Source: Yamadazyma tenuis (Eukaryota; Ascomycota; Pichiomycetes; Serinales; Debaryomycetaceae). From it: DNA of 64,000 nt. A model generated the notes under the pieces. It was not told the origin of the DNA. It saw only the letters and a program-made list of their open reading frames with translations, and made no database searches. The translations under genes and the position numbers were made by a program. The stretch is taken from NCBI RefSeq assembly GCF_029203305.1, contig NC_089461.1:558001-622000 (forward strand), given 5' to 3'. Within the stretch, counting starts at the first letter, position 1, and every line of letters starts with the position of its first letter. Of this stretch, positions 45,130 through 53,890 are shown one piece after another.

Positions 45130-46185
45130 ATGGAAGGATTGTTTTTCAACATCGATTACGGATACGTCGAGGGTGTGGTTCGTGGATACCGTAACGGCTT
45201 GCTTGCCACCAACCAGTACTTGAACTTGACGCAGTGTGACAACTTGGAGGACTTGAAATTGCAGTTGTCGTCCACCGACTACGGTAACTTTTTGGCCCAA
45301 CACTCGGGACCTCTTTCAACATCAATCATCCGAGACAACTTGTCCAAGAAGTTGTACCAGCAATTCCAGTACTTGAAGCAGCAGTCTTCTGGACGCATGG
45401 CCAAGTACTTGGACTTCATCAGCTATGGATATATGATAGATAACGTCGCATTGATGATCACGGGTACTGTCCATGAAAGAGACAGACTGGAGATTTTGTC
45501 CAAGTGTCACCCCTTGGGATGGTTCGACACGTTGCCTACGTTATCTGTGGCCACCGATATTGAGAGTTTGTACAACATTGTATTGGTGGACACTCCTTTG
45601 GCTCCATTTTTCAAGGGATGCTTATCAGCCAACGACTTGGACGACTTGAACATCGAGATTATTCGTAACCGGTTGTTCAAAAACTACTTGGAAGCATTCA
45701 TCAAGTTTGTGGAGGCTGACTTTGGCAACCCTGACAAGGAAATCATGTTACGGTTGTTGAATTTTGAGAGTGACAAGCGGGTGATTAATATTGCCATGAA
45801 CTCCATCAACAACTCTGACTTGACGGCCGAAGATAAGTTGAGCATGTTCCCCAGCTACGGCCAATTGTACCCAGTTTACCACCATCAGTTGTCCAATATC
45901 GACGATATTGAGCACTTGAAGACGGTGGTGACATCGGTGGGCGAGTACAAAGAGTTGTTCAGTGAACAACAAGATTCGAGTGGTAGCGCTCGCAACTTAG
46001 AAGACTGGTTCTACTACTTGGAAATGCAATATTGCAAGAACGCTTTCACCCAGCAGTTCACGTTGCTGAGTATTTGGGCATGGTTACGGTCCAAAGAGCA
46101 GGAGATCAGAAACGTCACTTGGATAGCCGAGTGTATTGCGCAGAACCAAAAGAACAGAATCGACAACTATATTTCTGTGTACTAA
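45130..46185 (+). CDS. VMA6: V-ATPase subunit d (Vma6)
   Basis: Vma6 is the V0 subunit d that couples the central rotor of the vacuolar proton pump to the membrane ring. The 351-residue protein begins MEGLFFNIDYGYVEGVVRGY, then has DFISYGYMIDNVALMITGTVHERD, CHPLGWFDTLPTLSVA and a C-terminal EQEIRNVTWIAECIAQ, all highly conserved. An upstream in-frame extension of 29 codons was rejected because ATG 45130 gives the invariant N-terminus. Codon 120 is CTG (ERDR-x-EIL), where Ser fits the family better than Leu. Its stop is 55 bp before RAD17 on the same strand. Confidence 0.97.
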   Translation: MEGLFFNIDYGYVEGVVRGYRNGLLATNQYLNLTQCDNLEDLKLQLSSTDYGNFLAQHSGPLSTSIIRDNLSKKLYQQFQYLKQQSSGRMAKYLDFISYGYMIDNVALMITGTVHERDRLEILSKCHPLGWFDTLPTLSVATDIESLYNIVLVDTPLAPFFKGCLSANDLDDLNIEIIRNRLFKNYLEAFIKFVEADFGNPDKEIMLRLLNFESDKRVINIAMNSINNSDLTAEDKLSMFPSYGQLYPVYHHQLSNIDDIEHLKTVVTSVGEYKELFSEQQDSSGSARNLEDWFYYLEMQYCKNAFTQQFTLLSIWAWLRSKEQEIRNVTWIAECIAQNQKNRIDNYISVY

Positions 46186-46240
46186 TTAAATAGCGTTTTT
46201 AGAACAATTAATCGTTTGTGCGAATCCACTTGATGAGAAT

Positions 46241-47206
46241 ATGACCAGCCAGGCGTCTTTTAGTGCTACCACTACCCACTTCACTCATCTTCGGGACGTG
46301 GTGCTGGCTGCCAGTTCCATAGATCCCCATGGTCTAGTCATTGTCTCTGACCAAGGATTGGTGTTCTTCTCGGAAAGTAATCACATTTTGAACTTCCAGG
46401 CCGTGGTGGATGTATCGCTTTTCAGTTCCTACCAAGTTGTACTACCACCGGGGAACAGTTCTACCCCCACTGATATACGGTTCGGGCTCGACCTAAGTCT
46501 CGTGGCCCATGCACTTGACGTGTTGGTGCAAACAGATATTATCTGTTACTTGAGCTATAACGGTGAAGGCTCACCATTTGTGTTGGAGTTTGAAGACAAC
46601 ATTATCAGTGAAACCATTGAGTTTTTGACGATGTACGTGGACATTTCCTGTCCATACGACTCAGAAGACGCGGAACACGAGCTACTTGCCAACTACAGCG
46701 ATTGGAAGTATGAGCTTATATTGCAAAGTGCCATATTTTCTAATCTTCTACAAGACTTACAACAGATAAACACGCGTCAAGTCCACATCGTGGTGAACAG
46801 TACACCAAAGAAGGAGTTGAGTTTCATCTCTGACGGACCGCTCGGGCTTCTGAAAATTATATATCCTAGTGAAAGTTCTGTGCTTGAAAAACTTGAAATC
46901 AGCACTGCTGCAAAAGCCATTTCCACCTTTAAGTTTTCTAACTTTTTTAAGATCATGAAGGCAGTGAAGATTTCTGCCAAATCCAAGATCATATGTGACA
47001 ACAATGATATTCTGTCGGTGCAATTGTTGTGCCGGAGTGGTGGAAACTATAGTGCTACTGTCATCACCATCAATATGTTGGAGCTCGATGAGCAAGTGGA
47101 CATTGACGACTTGGAGAGGTGTTTTGCCGAAAAGGAGACGACTAAGAGAAGGAGGTTGAACGATCCGGTCAACAATATAGTTGAAGATGTACCGTTGTTC
47201 TTGTAA
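46241..47206 (+). CDS. RAD17: 9-1-1 checkpoint clamp subunit Rad17 (Rad1/Rec1 family)
   Basis: Yeast Rad17 is the Rad1 member of the PCNA-like 9-1-1 clamp that is loaded at damaged DNA and activates Mec1. The 321-residue protein shows the Rad1/Rec1 pattern: VLAASSIDPHGLVIVSDQGLVF near the N-terminus, ISETIEFLTMYVD, KYELILQSAIFSNLLQDL, and IKxxAKSKIICDNNDILSVQLL. The C-terminus is short and charged (EKETTKRRRLNDPV). Membership of the clamp family is clear; the S. cerevisiae name is used, to be distinguished from the human clamp loader RAD17. Confidence 0.9.
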   Translation: MTSQASFSATTTHFTHLRDVVLAASSIDPHGLVIVSDQGLVFFSESNHILNFQAVVDVSLFSSYQVVLPPGNSSTPTDIRFGLDLSLVAHALDVLVQTDIICYLSYNGEGSPFVLEFEDNIISETIEFLTMYVDISCPYDSEDAEHELLANYSDWKYELILQSAIFSNLLQDLQQINTRQVHIVVNSTPKKELSFISDGPLGLLKIIYPSESSVLEKLEISTAAKAISTFKFSNFFKIMKAVKISAKSKIICDNNDILSVQLLCRSGGNYSATVITINMLELDEQVDIDDLERCFAEKETTKRRRLNDPVNNIVEDVPLFL

Positions 47207-47240
47207 AGTAAGTCAGAATTGTAAATTATGTACTATAATC

Positions 47241-47310
47241 TAAAGATAAATTATCATGGATTAGTTATTTTTAAAGATAAATTATCATGGATCAGTTATT
47301 TCTAAAGATA
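47241..47310. repeat. 31-bp tandem duplication with a third partial copy
   Basis: The unit starting TAAAGATAAATTATCATGGA occurs at 47241-47271 and 47272-47302 with a single T/C difference in the body. A third truncated copy (TAAAGATA) starts at 47303. It lies between the convergent ends of RAD17 and the Pex15-like gene, and the latter's stop codon sits at the junction of copies two and three. Confidence 0.85.
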
Positions 47311-48294
47311 ACTGATCTTAAACGCCATCTTCAACGTCTCTTTCACGTTCTTCACAACATCGATCTTTTTGGCCCTAAGAAATCGGTTGCCAATTATTAC
47401 CACTATCAACACAAAAAGTATCATCGGCGAGTTATCTTTGAGCCACTTGCGACTGAAGTTGAGATTATACAAAAGCTTATCCTTCAAAGTGTTCAAATCA
47501 CTTCCTGTCCCCCGTGACGGCTTCAGCACACTGACACCATCTGTAGTGGATTGTTGCTCTCGAATCTGTTTTAAAGAACGATATTTCAAGTCCTTATCAA
47601 GTTTCTGTTGATGCTCTCGCTGCAGCTGTTCCCTGACTTGGTTTTGCTTGTTTCTCTCTTTCTGGTCCTTTTCCTTTGCTTTATCTTTCTCCATTTCCGC
47701 TACTCGGTTAAGATATATCTCCTTGTCAACAAGAAGAGGGTTTTCTGCTATCAATAGCCGGGCATCCTGATATAATTGCAACTCTGGCAACACCCGCAAT
47801 GCAATCAACTCGACCAATTTCTTCAAATGCGTATCGGGAGTAGTTGGTGAAAACCTCAACTTGGCGTATAGTTGAGTGATTTTGGTGTTGACGGTGGGCA
47901 AGTCAAGACCGATGTAGTAGATCAAATATAAGTTGTACAACACTTCAGATGGGATTTGGTTCACATCATGGTAGATTAGCACCAACTGGGAAAGGATGTA
48001 GTCGTCGTTCAACTGAACCAAAATATTCTGTCTCTCTGCCTTCGACACCTTAAACTCGTGTTTGGACTGTAAGACCAAGCCCACTTCAGTCAAATATAAG
48101 TTAAGCACTTTGACAAACACCGGTTCGCTGATTACCCCAGATAAAACCCTGGAGAAAAGTTGGGGATATTCCTTACGCAAGATGTCAAACGACTTTGAAA
48201 GATCTTTGCTCATGAAGAACTTCAACGCAAGCGTATAGTTGACCTCCATCAAGCTCAGCGAGCTAAGGGAACTGCTCATATACTCTTCACTCAT
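47302..48294 (-). CDS. Tail-anchored protein, Pex15/Pex26-like candidate
   Basis: The protein has 330 residues and a single hydrophobic segment near the C-terminus (SPMILFVLIVVIIG, about 286-303), followed by a short basic tail. This is tail-anchored topology. The N-terminal two thirds are helical and repeat-like (LALKFFMSKDLSKSFDILRKEYPQLF, then NDDYILSQLVLIYHDV), and a Lys/Glu/Gln coiled stretch (about 200-245) precedes the anchor. Pex15 and Pex26, the peroxisomal membrane docking factors for Pex6, share this size and layout, but sequence similarity is weak by eye. Alternatives are other tail-anchored ER or mitochondrial proteins. The start is the first ATG. Confidence 0.5.
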   Translation of the reverse strand: MSEEYMSSSLSSLSLMEVNYTLALKFFMSKDLSKSFDILRKEYPQLFSRVLSGVISEPVFVKVLNLYLTEVGLVLQSKHEFKVSKAERQNILVQLNDDYILSQLVLIYHDVNQIPSEVLYNLYLIYYIGLDLPTVNTKITQLYAKLRFSPTTPDTHLKKLVELIALRVLPELQLYQDARLLIAENPLLVDKEIYLNRVAEMEKDKAKEKDQKERNKQNQVREQLQREHQQKLDKDLKYRSLKQIREQQSTTDGVSVLKPSRGTGSDLNTLKDKLLYNLNFSRKWLKDNSPMILFVLIVVIIGNRFLRAKKIDVVKNVKETLKMAFKISYL

Positions 48295-48410
48295 GGTAGC
48301 TGGTTGTGCGACTGGAGATTTTAGTTATTTTTCGCATGATTCTGCCGCGGAAGTTGGTGGAGTAGTATATTGTAAAGTCTATAAAGATGAAAGGATGATG
48401 GCAATTACAG

Positions 48411-49814
48411 CTACCACCGTATCCGTTCGGTAAAGAGGTAGTATATAGCCCCAAGAACAAGCAGGCCTGTTCCAAGTACCGGGAAGCACCAATACGGTAT
48501 TTGCAGGGTATAGTTGGGTGGCTGCAAAAACGGAAAGAGAGCCATGAACAAATTGGCTGCCAAAAATACCAATATAAGTATCACCGGAGTGCTGATACGC
48601 CGCGTGGTCTTTGGTGCAAGTAAGTGGTCGAACTCGCTGTGTTCGGCGGACCAAGTAGGGTCGAAGTACCTCAAGTATAAGAGGCCTCCTGTCAATAAGA
48701 TGTTTATCCATGTGCCTGGGTATATGTACAAGTTGACGATGAACTCATAGATTTCGGCGGACGGTGGGAGCACTAGTACCACAACCGTGACGAGCCAGTG
48801 GAGAAGCAAGGCATTGGAAAAGCGAGTGAACGTCTTACTGAAAGGAAGTAAGTTCTCAATTGATAACTCTTTATTAACCACCGAATGGGCGTACGACACT
48901 ACCAACACGTTACCAAAGTTGGACACGGCTATGAGAAGTGGTAACACACGCGAGGTGATGTTCTGGCCGAATATTTTGTTGAAAAAAATCCCTGCTATAA
49001 GTACACCGCTCGACATGATTTCCTGTTTGGGAATCACCACGAGGTAACTTAAAATGACAAGAAAGTATAGCACGGTGGTAATGAGAACCGCCAACGGTGC
49101 CAGGCGCGTCAACACCTTGTATGGATCACGGGTCTCGCTGAGCACGTAGTTGACGTTTTCCCAACCTTTGAAGGAATAGATGATTTCAAGCAATGCGACC
49201 GAAATCGAGTAGTAGTTGGGAGGCAGGTCCAGCACAAACATGTGTGAAAAGTTGTGGGTTTGTGGCAAGTCAATGGCTCCCACAAACACCAATGCTCCAC
49301 AAACGATGATCAACAATAGAATCAAGATCTTGGACACTCCCAAGAAAATGAAAAAGATGTTGGACTGGTGATGGTGGAAAATATGCAAATAGGTACAGTA
49401 AGATATGCAAAGAACTCCGATTGCTTTGACGTAGAAGTTGTTCAACAGGCTCTCGTTTCCCAAGTCGCCATTTATCGAATATAGAATGTATTTTCCAAAA
49501 GCATAGGAGTTTCCAGAGCTGAATCCGAGTAACACAATCTGAAAAGCGTATACAAAGCCGATGAGCCGTTTATCAAATATGCGCTGGAGGTAGTTCTTTT
49601 CTCCACCATTCTTGATGGGAAGGTGGAGTGCAAACTCCAAGTAGATGAGAATGCCGCAGGCGATCACCAAACTGCCTATCACCCAAAGCAGGAGATATAG
49701 GCCTACATTACCTTGACAGTATTGGAGGATGATTGACGGAGTGAGGAAGATGCCTGTGCCAACCATTTTATTGACGATGAGTGACATCGCCGAGAGCGAG
49801 CTTATGTGGGCCAT
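48411..49814 (-). CDS. MUP-type methionine permease (LAT/APC family)
   Basis: About twelve membrane spans fill nearly all of the 467 residues. The first span contains the APC-superfamily substrate loop MVGTGIFLTPS, and SIKV-type helix six is represented by EIIYSFKGWENVNYVLSE, as in the L-type amino-acid transporter/Mup1-Mup3 group. Those yeast proteins import methionine (Mup1) or act at low affinity (Mup3). The longest frame begins at a GTG that lies inside a TCACGTGA site; I take the first ATG, 49814. The Cbf1-type site 99 bp upstream of this ATG supports sulfur regulation. It belongs to a run of four adjacent permease genes. Confidence 0.82.
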   Translation of the reverse strand: MAHISSLSAMSLIVNKMVGTGIFLTPSIILQYCQGNVGLYLLLWVIGSLVIACGILIYLEFALHLPIKNGGEKNYLQRIFDKRLIGFVYAFQIVLLGFSSGNSYAFGKYILYSINGDLGNESLLNNFYVKAIGVLCISYCTYLHIFHHHQSNIFFIFLGVSKILILLLIIVCGALVFVGAIDLPQTHNFSHMFVLDLPPNYYSISVALLEIIYSFKGWENVNYVLSETRDPYKVLTRLAPLAVLITTVLYFLVILSYLVVIPKQEIMSSGVLIAGIFFNKIFGQNITSRVLPLLIAVSNFGNVLVVSYAHSVVNKELSIENLLPFSKTFTRFSNALLLHWLVTVVVLVLPPSAEIYEFIVNLYIYPGTWINILLTGGLLYLRYFDPTWSAEHSEFDHLLAPKTTRRISTPVILILVFLAANLFMALFPFLQPPNYTLQIPYWCFPVLGTGLLVLGAIYYLFTERIRW

Positions 49815-49912
49815 GGGATGGGTGAAGTGTTTTTTGCCGTTGTTTGTGTTTAGTTGTGGAGGGTTTAGGTTTGGGTGTGGTTTGTATGGAGCAGAGACTG
49901 GATGGGAGAATT

Positions 49913-49920
49913 TCACGTGA
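49913..49920. promoter_or_regulatory. Cbf1-type site TCACGTGA before the methionine permease
   Basis: The palindrome TCACGTGA matches the RTCACRTG site of Cbf1, which with Met4/Met28 activates sulfur-amino-acid genes in yeast. It lies about 100 bp upstream of a putative methionine permease start. Confidence 0.6.
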
Positions 49921-49969
49921 TGATAACGGCTGCGAAATCGCGCGCCGTACAGATAGAGGGACAGGAAAC

Positions 49970-50068
49970 AACAGAGGGAAACAGAGGGAAGAACAGGGAA
50001 ACAGAGGCATTAACAGGGAAACAGAGTGAATAACAGGGAAACAGAGTGCATAACAGGGAAACAGAAGA
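49970..50068. repeat. 20-bp minisatellite, about four to five units
   Basis: Units of the type TAACAGGGAAACAGAGTGAA begin at 49991, 50011, 50031 and 50051, the last shortened. Before them is a degenerate copy (ACAGAGGGAAACAGAGGGAA, from 49971). The array lies between two co-oriented permease genes, downstream of one and upstream of the other. The copies differ by one to three bases. Confidence 0.9.
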
Positions 50069-50112
50069 CATTGAACAAACCTTTAGGATTGTAGATACAT
50101 AATACGCATAAA

Positions 50113-51705
50113 TCAAATAACATGCTTCCCATTCACATCATGGTCGTACTTCTTCCGAGCAGCAAACCAGAAAATTACCCCCACCACTGCCGTGGACCCC
50201 AACACCACGCAGGCATAGTTCATAGTACCAGACTGAACTGGATGAACCGTAGGAAAGTTCAACCAAACCATGATAAAACACACCCAGACCACTGACGCTA
50301 CGTTCAACACAACCCCAAATTTACCCAAGTGGAAGTATGGCAACGCCGTCTTCGGGTCCACCACCATCATACTCAACACATCAGGACCATCAGCATATCT
50401 GGTTCTGATATTTCTCGAAAACCCAGACCGCCAAAGCAACGCACCAATAGGAAAAATGTACGACAAGTTGATACACACCATCGATGATCCAAGCACCGCC
50501 GTCAACGCCAGTGACAGGCCAAGAATGATCAACCCGAGAATAAGACACAATGCTGTGACCAACCCCACGGCATTTACAGGCACTTTGAGAGTGGAATTAA
50601 CGGCTGCAAAAATATCACCAAATGGGAGACCATTTGAACGGGCAAACGACCAGAACAACCGCAGGGTTGTGGTGTAGTACGTGAACGACAGCCCCACAAA
50701 GGACATGATAAGCGCCACCACCCCCACCGTAGTCAACGCGTTGGACTCAAACGCATCCATCATGAGTTGCACAATCGGTTGCCCTCCAATGGGCAGACTG
50801 AGGGTATCAACATTCTTCGTACAAAACATATAAATGATGGCAGCAACAAGTCCAAGAATCGCCAGCGAAGTGTTGGAAAGCACCATGACCCACGGGATAT
50901 GGACTTCTGGTTTATCTATCTCATCTGTCATATGACAGGCCCCGTCGTACAAAGTGACCGACGCAATTGACGGGAGAAGCCCGAGAAAAAACACTAGTCC
51001 ATCGGACGACCAGCCGGTTTCGTTGATGAAGGTGCTGAAAACAAACAGAGCCAGCTGTTTGGGAGAAGATTTTACTAAAAGTGCCACAAGAATAAAGACG
51101 GTGGTAGAATTGATAATGCCCACCAACATATGTGTGATGAACGGGAGAGCTGCCACCGCCACTGCGTTGATACAGGAGCCCACCACCACTATTGCAGCAT
51201 ACGTCAAGTACATCTGCCAATTAGTGGGGGCAAAATCAGGGTTGTACACGGCGACTAGGGCGTAGAAGAAGCCGGTTGCGACGTAGGTAGAACTAAAGCA
51301 CGCGAAGATCCATCCGGCGCAGCTGAGAATTCCCACCGCGAAGCTCATGCCGCGTTTGGTGCCGCGCGGGGCGAGCACGTAGGTCCAGTGGATTTGCGCC
51401 AGCAGGTGCGGGTACGCACTAGCGATTTCTGCGAGACTGTAGCAAATAAACAAGTCGAAGGTAACCGCAAGAATATACCCATAGATAAGTCCTGGCAGGC
51501 CTCCAACCCCAACAACTGTGCTGAGAAAGGTGCCGATTGCAAGAGCTGAGCAGATGAGTGAGAACTGGAGAGCTGACGTGCTCCACACGTTGAATCGTTT
51601 TTCAAGGGGAGATTGGTGATTTGCATCCGATGATGCATCGTTTATAGCCGTGGAGGCCTCAAACGGAGTTTTCTCGGAAACAGTGAAACAGTTCTTGTCG
51701 GACAT
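50113..51705 (-). CDS. GABA/choline-type amino-acid permease (ACT family)
   Basis: The 530-residue protein is a twelve-span APC transporter. The N-terminal hydrophilic region ends in FNVWSTSALQFSLICSALAIGTFLS, and helix six is followed by DGACHMTDEIDKPEVHIP, a signature of the amino acid/choline transporter family that includes Uga4 (GABA) and Hnm1 (choline). Which substrate it carries cannot be told; Candida species have several paralogues. The start is the first ATG. It is divergent from the YAT permease at 52154, across 448 bp that hold several GATA sites, which fits nitrogen control. Confidence 0.85.
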   Translation of the reverse strand: MSDKNCFTVSEKTPFEASTAINDASSDANHQSPLEKRFNVWSTSALQFSLICSALAIGTFLSTVVGVGGLPGLIYGYILAVTFDLFICYSLAEIASAYPHLLAQIHWTYVLAPRGTKRGMSFAVGILSCAGWIFACFSSTYVATGFFYALVAVYNPDFAPTNWQMYLTYAAIVVVGSCINAVAVAALPFITHMLVGIINSTTVFILVALLVKSSPKQLALFVFSTFINETGWSSDGLVFFLGLLPSIASVTLYDGACHMTDEIDKPEVHIPWVMVLSNTSLAILGLVAAIIYMFCTKNVDTLSLPIGGQPIVQLMMDAFESNALTTVGVVALIMSFVGLSFTYYTTTLRLFWSFARSNGLPFGDIFAAVNSTLKVPVNAVGLVTALCLILGLIILGLSLALTAVLGSSMVCINLSYIFPIGALLWRSGFSRNIRTRYADGPDVLSMMVVDPKTALPYFHLGKFGVVLNVASVVWVCFIMVWLNFPTVHPVQSGTMNYACVVLGSTAVVGVIFWFAARKKYDHDVNGKHVI

Positions 51706-51771
51706 GGCAAGATTTTGTTGGTTAACCGATTAGCGATCGAGCGGAATCAGTTACTTTAATATGGAGAAAGT

Positions 51772-51783
51772 GATAACGATAAG
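51772..51783. promoter_or_regulatory. Paired GATA sites GATAACGATAAG
   Basis: Two adjacent GATA-factor sites occur about 70 bp upstream of the GABA/choline-type permease start. Further GATAAC (52011-52016) and GATAAG (52058-52063) sites lie nearer the divergent permease. GATA activators (Gln3, Gat1) mediate nitrogen catabolite control of permeases in yeasts. Confidence 0.5.
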
Positions 51784-52108
51784 AACAATAGGTCTTATTC
51801 TGAAAAACGTTAGCGGAATATATTGCTGAATCGGGCATGCCACCGGGCCGCGGGTCTGATAGCGGCACGGAGTGTGTGCAGCTTTTTCGTGGTTCTGCGA
51901 AGGTTTGGCACGGGTGCAGCGGTAATTGTCGCGCGAGCGGGGCCAGGGGGCTAGTTTTCCGGGGACTGAATCTGCCTATGCCGCATTCAATTACATCTCC
52001 CAATTCCGCTGATAACCCAAACAGTAATCTTGGCCTGTGGTTAACCCAACTGGGAATGATAAGACAACAAGTGCGGATTTTCTTTCCTCATCGCCAAACT
52101 TAACTACT

Positions 52109-52116
52109 TATAAAAG
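52109..52116 (+). promoter_or_regulatory. TATA box of the YAT permease
   Basis: TATAAAAG lies 38-45 bp before the ATG at 52154, a strong TATA match. Confidence 0.6.
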
Positions 52117-52153
52117 CACCCTCAAATCCTGGCTAGGACTGTAAGAATTCTGG

Positions 52154-53890
52154 ATGTTGGACGACAAGAAAGACCAATTTGTGGTCGACATTGAGCATGA
52201 TGCCGCGGGCAGCTTCAATAATAGCTCCGAGAAAACCGTCTCCGAAGATGTGTTAGAGACCACCCAATTCAAAGATTTCAACGATAAGTTGGATAGTGCC
52301 AAGTACGGCCAGACCAAAAGACGGTTGTCTAGTCGTCATGTGGCGTTGATGATCATCGGTCAGAGTATTGGAACTGGGTTATTTGTGGGGTTGCTGTCAC
52401 CATTAGTGACATCGGGATCGCTTTCACTTTTTACCGGGTTTTTGTTCTACTCATGTTTTGTGATTTGGCCCATGATGCAGGCGGTGGCCGAAATGTGCTC
52501 ATATTTACCAATCAAGGGATCCTTCTTGCACTACTCGGCCCGGTGGGTCGACCCGGCCTTAGGGTTTGCTTGTACGATTATTTATTTGTACACCTCGATC
52601 ATGTTCTTGGCATTGGAAGCTACTGCCTTTGCCGGAGTGTGCCTGTTTTGGAGTGACGTAAATGCTGGTGTGTGGATCACCGTGGCTTTGGTGTCGACAT
52701 TAATATTCAACGTTTTTGGAGTCAATTGGTACGGAGAAATTGAGTTTGTGGCTTCTATCACCAAGGTGTTATTGGTGGTGGGCCTTATGTTTTTCTCCTT
52801 GATCTCAATGTGTGGAGGAAACCCCAAAGGTGATGCTTATGGGTTCGGCAACTGGAGCAAGGGTGGCTTGGTGAAGGAATATCTTGTTTCTGGTACCACT
52901 GGTCGGTTTTTGGGATGGTGGAACGTGATGGTATACGCTGCTTTTAGTTGTGGAGGCCCTGATTTGCTTGGGATGATTGCCAGTGAAGTTGAGCGTCCAC
53001 GGAAGACTATCCCAATGGCTGGTAGAAGAGCTTACATCCGTATCTATATTTTCTACTTGGGAGGTTTGTTCTTCATGAACTGCTTATGTGCGTCCACAAA
53101 CCCAACCTTATTGGATGCCAGGGCCAACGGTAATTCGGGTGCCGCTGCCAGTCCATGGGTTATTGGAATTAAGGAGGTGGGAGTTCACGGGTTGGACTCG
53201 TTGGTGAATGTGGTGATTGCGTTGTCTGCCTGGTCCTGTGGAAATGGGTTCACGTACGGAGCCACCAGAACCGCGTACTCGGCCTCGTTGGCGGGATACT
53301 TGCCCCGTTTCTTCTCCAAATGTCTCAAGTCTGGATGCCCTATCTACTGTGTAATTGGGTGTATGGCGATTTCGTGTATAGCCTATTTGAGCATCGGAAC
53401 CTCCACCGCAGTGGTGTTCAACTGGTTTATCAACTTGAGTACCACCGGAATTTTGTCCACCTACGTTTGTATTTGGATATGTTATTTCAAGTTCAAAAGG
53501 GCGTTTGTGGCACAAGGTTACGACTATGAAACTGATTCGACCTTTAAGCCTCCACGGTTTGTGCACCCATACATGACATATTTCGGGTTCTTTATGACGT
53601 TGGTGATCTTGTTATTCAACGGCTTTTGGATTTTCTTCCCTGGCCAGTGGTCAGCTGCCAATTTTTTCACGTCGTATTTTGCACCCATTCTTTTTGTGGG
53701 GTTGTTTGTGTTTTGGAAGGTGTTCAAAAGAACGCACTGGAGAACCGATTTGGAGGCCGATTTAACTACTGGAAAGGCGAGGATAGATAAAGAAGAGGCT
53801 ATCGAGGAGGAGGAGTACGCAGCTAAACCACGGAAAAGTGGATTTTTGTGGAAATGTTATTATAAGTTTGCAGATATTTGTTACAATTAG
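52154..53890 (+). CDS. Amino-acid permease, YAT family, substrate unknown
   Basis: This 578-residue yeast amino-acid transporter has a cytosolic N-terminus of about 60 residues, then SSRHVALMIIGQSIGTGLFVG, the first-span APC substrate loop. Later signatures include PIKGSFLHYSARWVDPALGFA, FSCGGPDLLGMIASEVERPRKTIP and WSCGNGFTYGATRTAYSASLAGY. The first-span loop (GQSIGTGLF in place of GGxIGTGLF) sets it apart from the Dip5-like gene downstream, so the two are not recent tandem copies. The substrate cannot be inferred. It has a good TATA box and GATA sites upstream, and is divergent from the GABA/choline-type permease. Confidence 0.88.
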   Translation: MLDDKKDQFVVDIEHDAAGSFNNSSEKTVSEDVLETTQFKDFNDKLDSAKYGQTKRRLSSRHVALMIIGQSIGTGLFVGLLSPLVTSGSLSLFTGFLFYSCFVIWPMMQAVAEMCSYLPIKGSFLHYSARWVDPALGFACTIIYLYTSIMFLALEATAFAGVCLFWSDVNAGVWITVALVSTLIFNVFGVNWYGEIEFVASITKVLLVVGLMFFSLISMCGGNPKGDAYGFGNWSKGGLVKEYLVSGTTGRFLGWWNVMVYAAFSCGGPDLLGMIASEVERPRKTIPMAGRRAYIRIYIFYLGGLFFMNCLCASTNPTLLDARANGNSGAAASPWVIGIKEVGVHGLDSLVNVVIALSAWSCGNGFTYGATRTAYSASLAGYLPRFFSKCLKSGCPIYCVIGCMAISCIAYLSIGTSTAVVFNWFINLSTTGILSTYVCIWICYFKFKRAFVAQGYDYETDSTFKPPRFVHPYMTYFGFFMTLVILLFNGFWIFFPGQWSAANFFTSYFAPILFVGLFVFWKVFKRTHWRTDLEADLTTGKARIDKEEAIEEEEYAAKPRKSGFLWKCYYKFADICYN

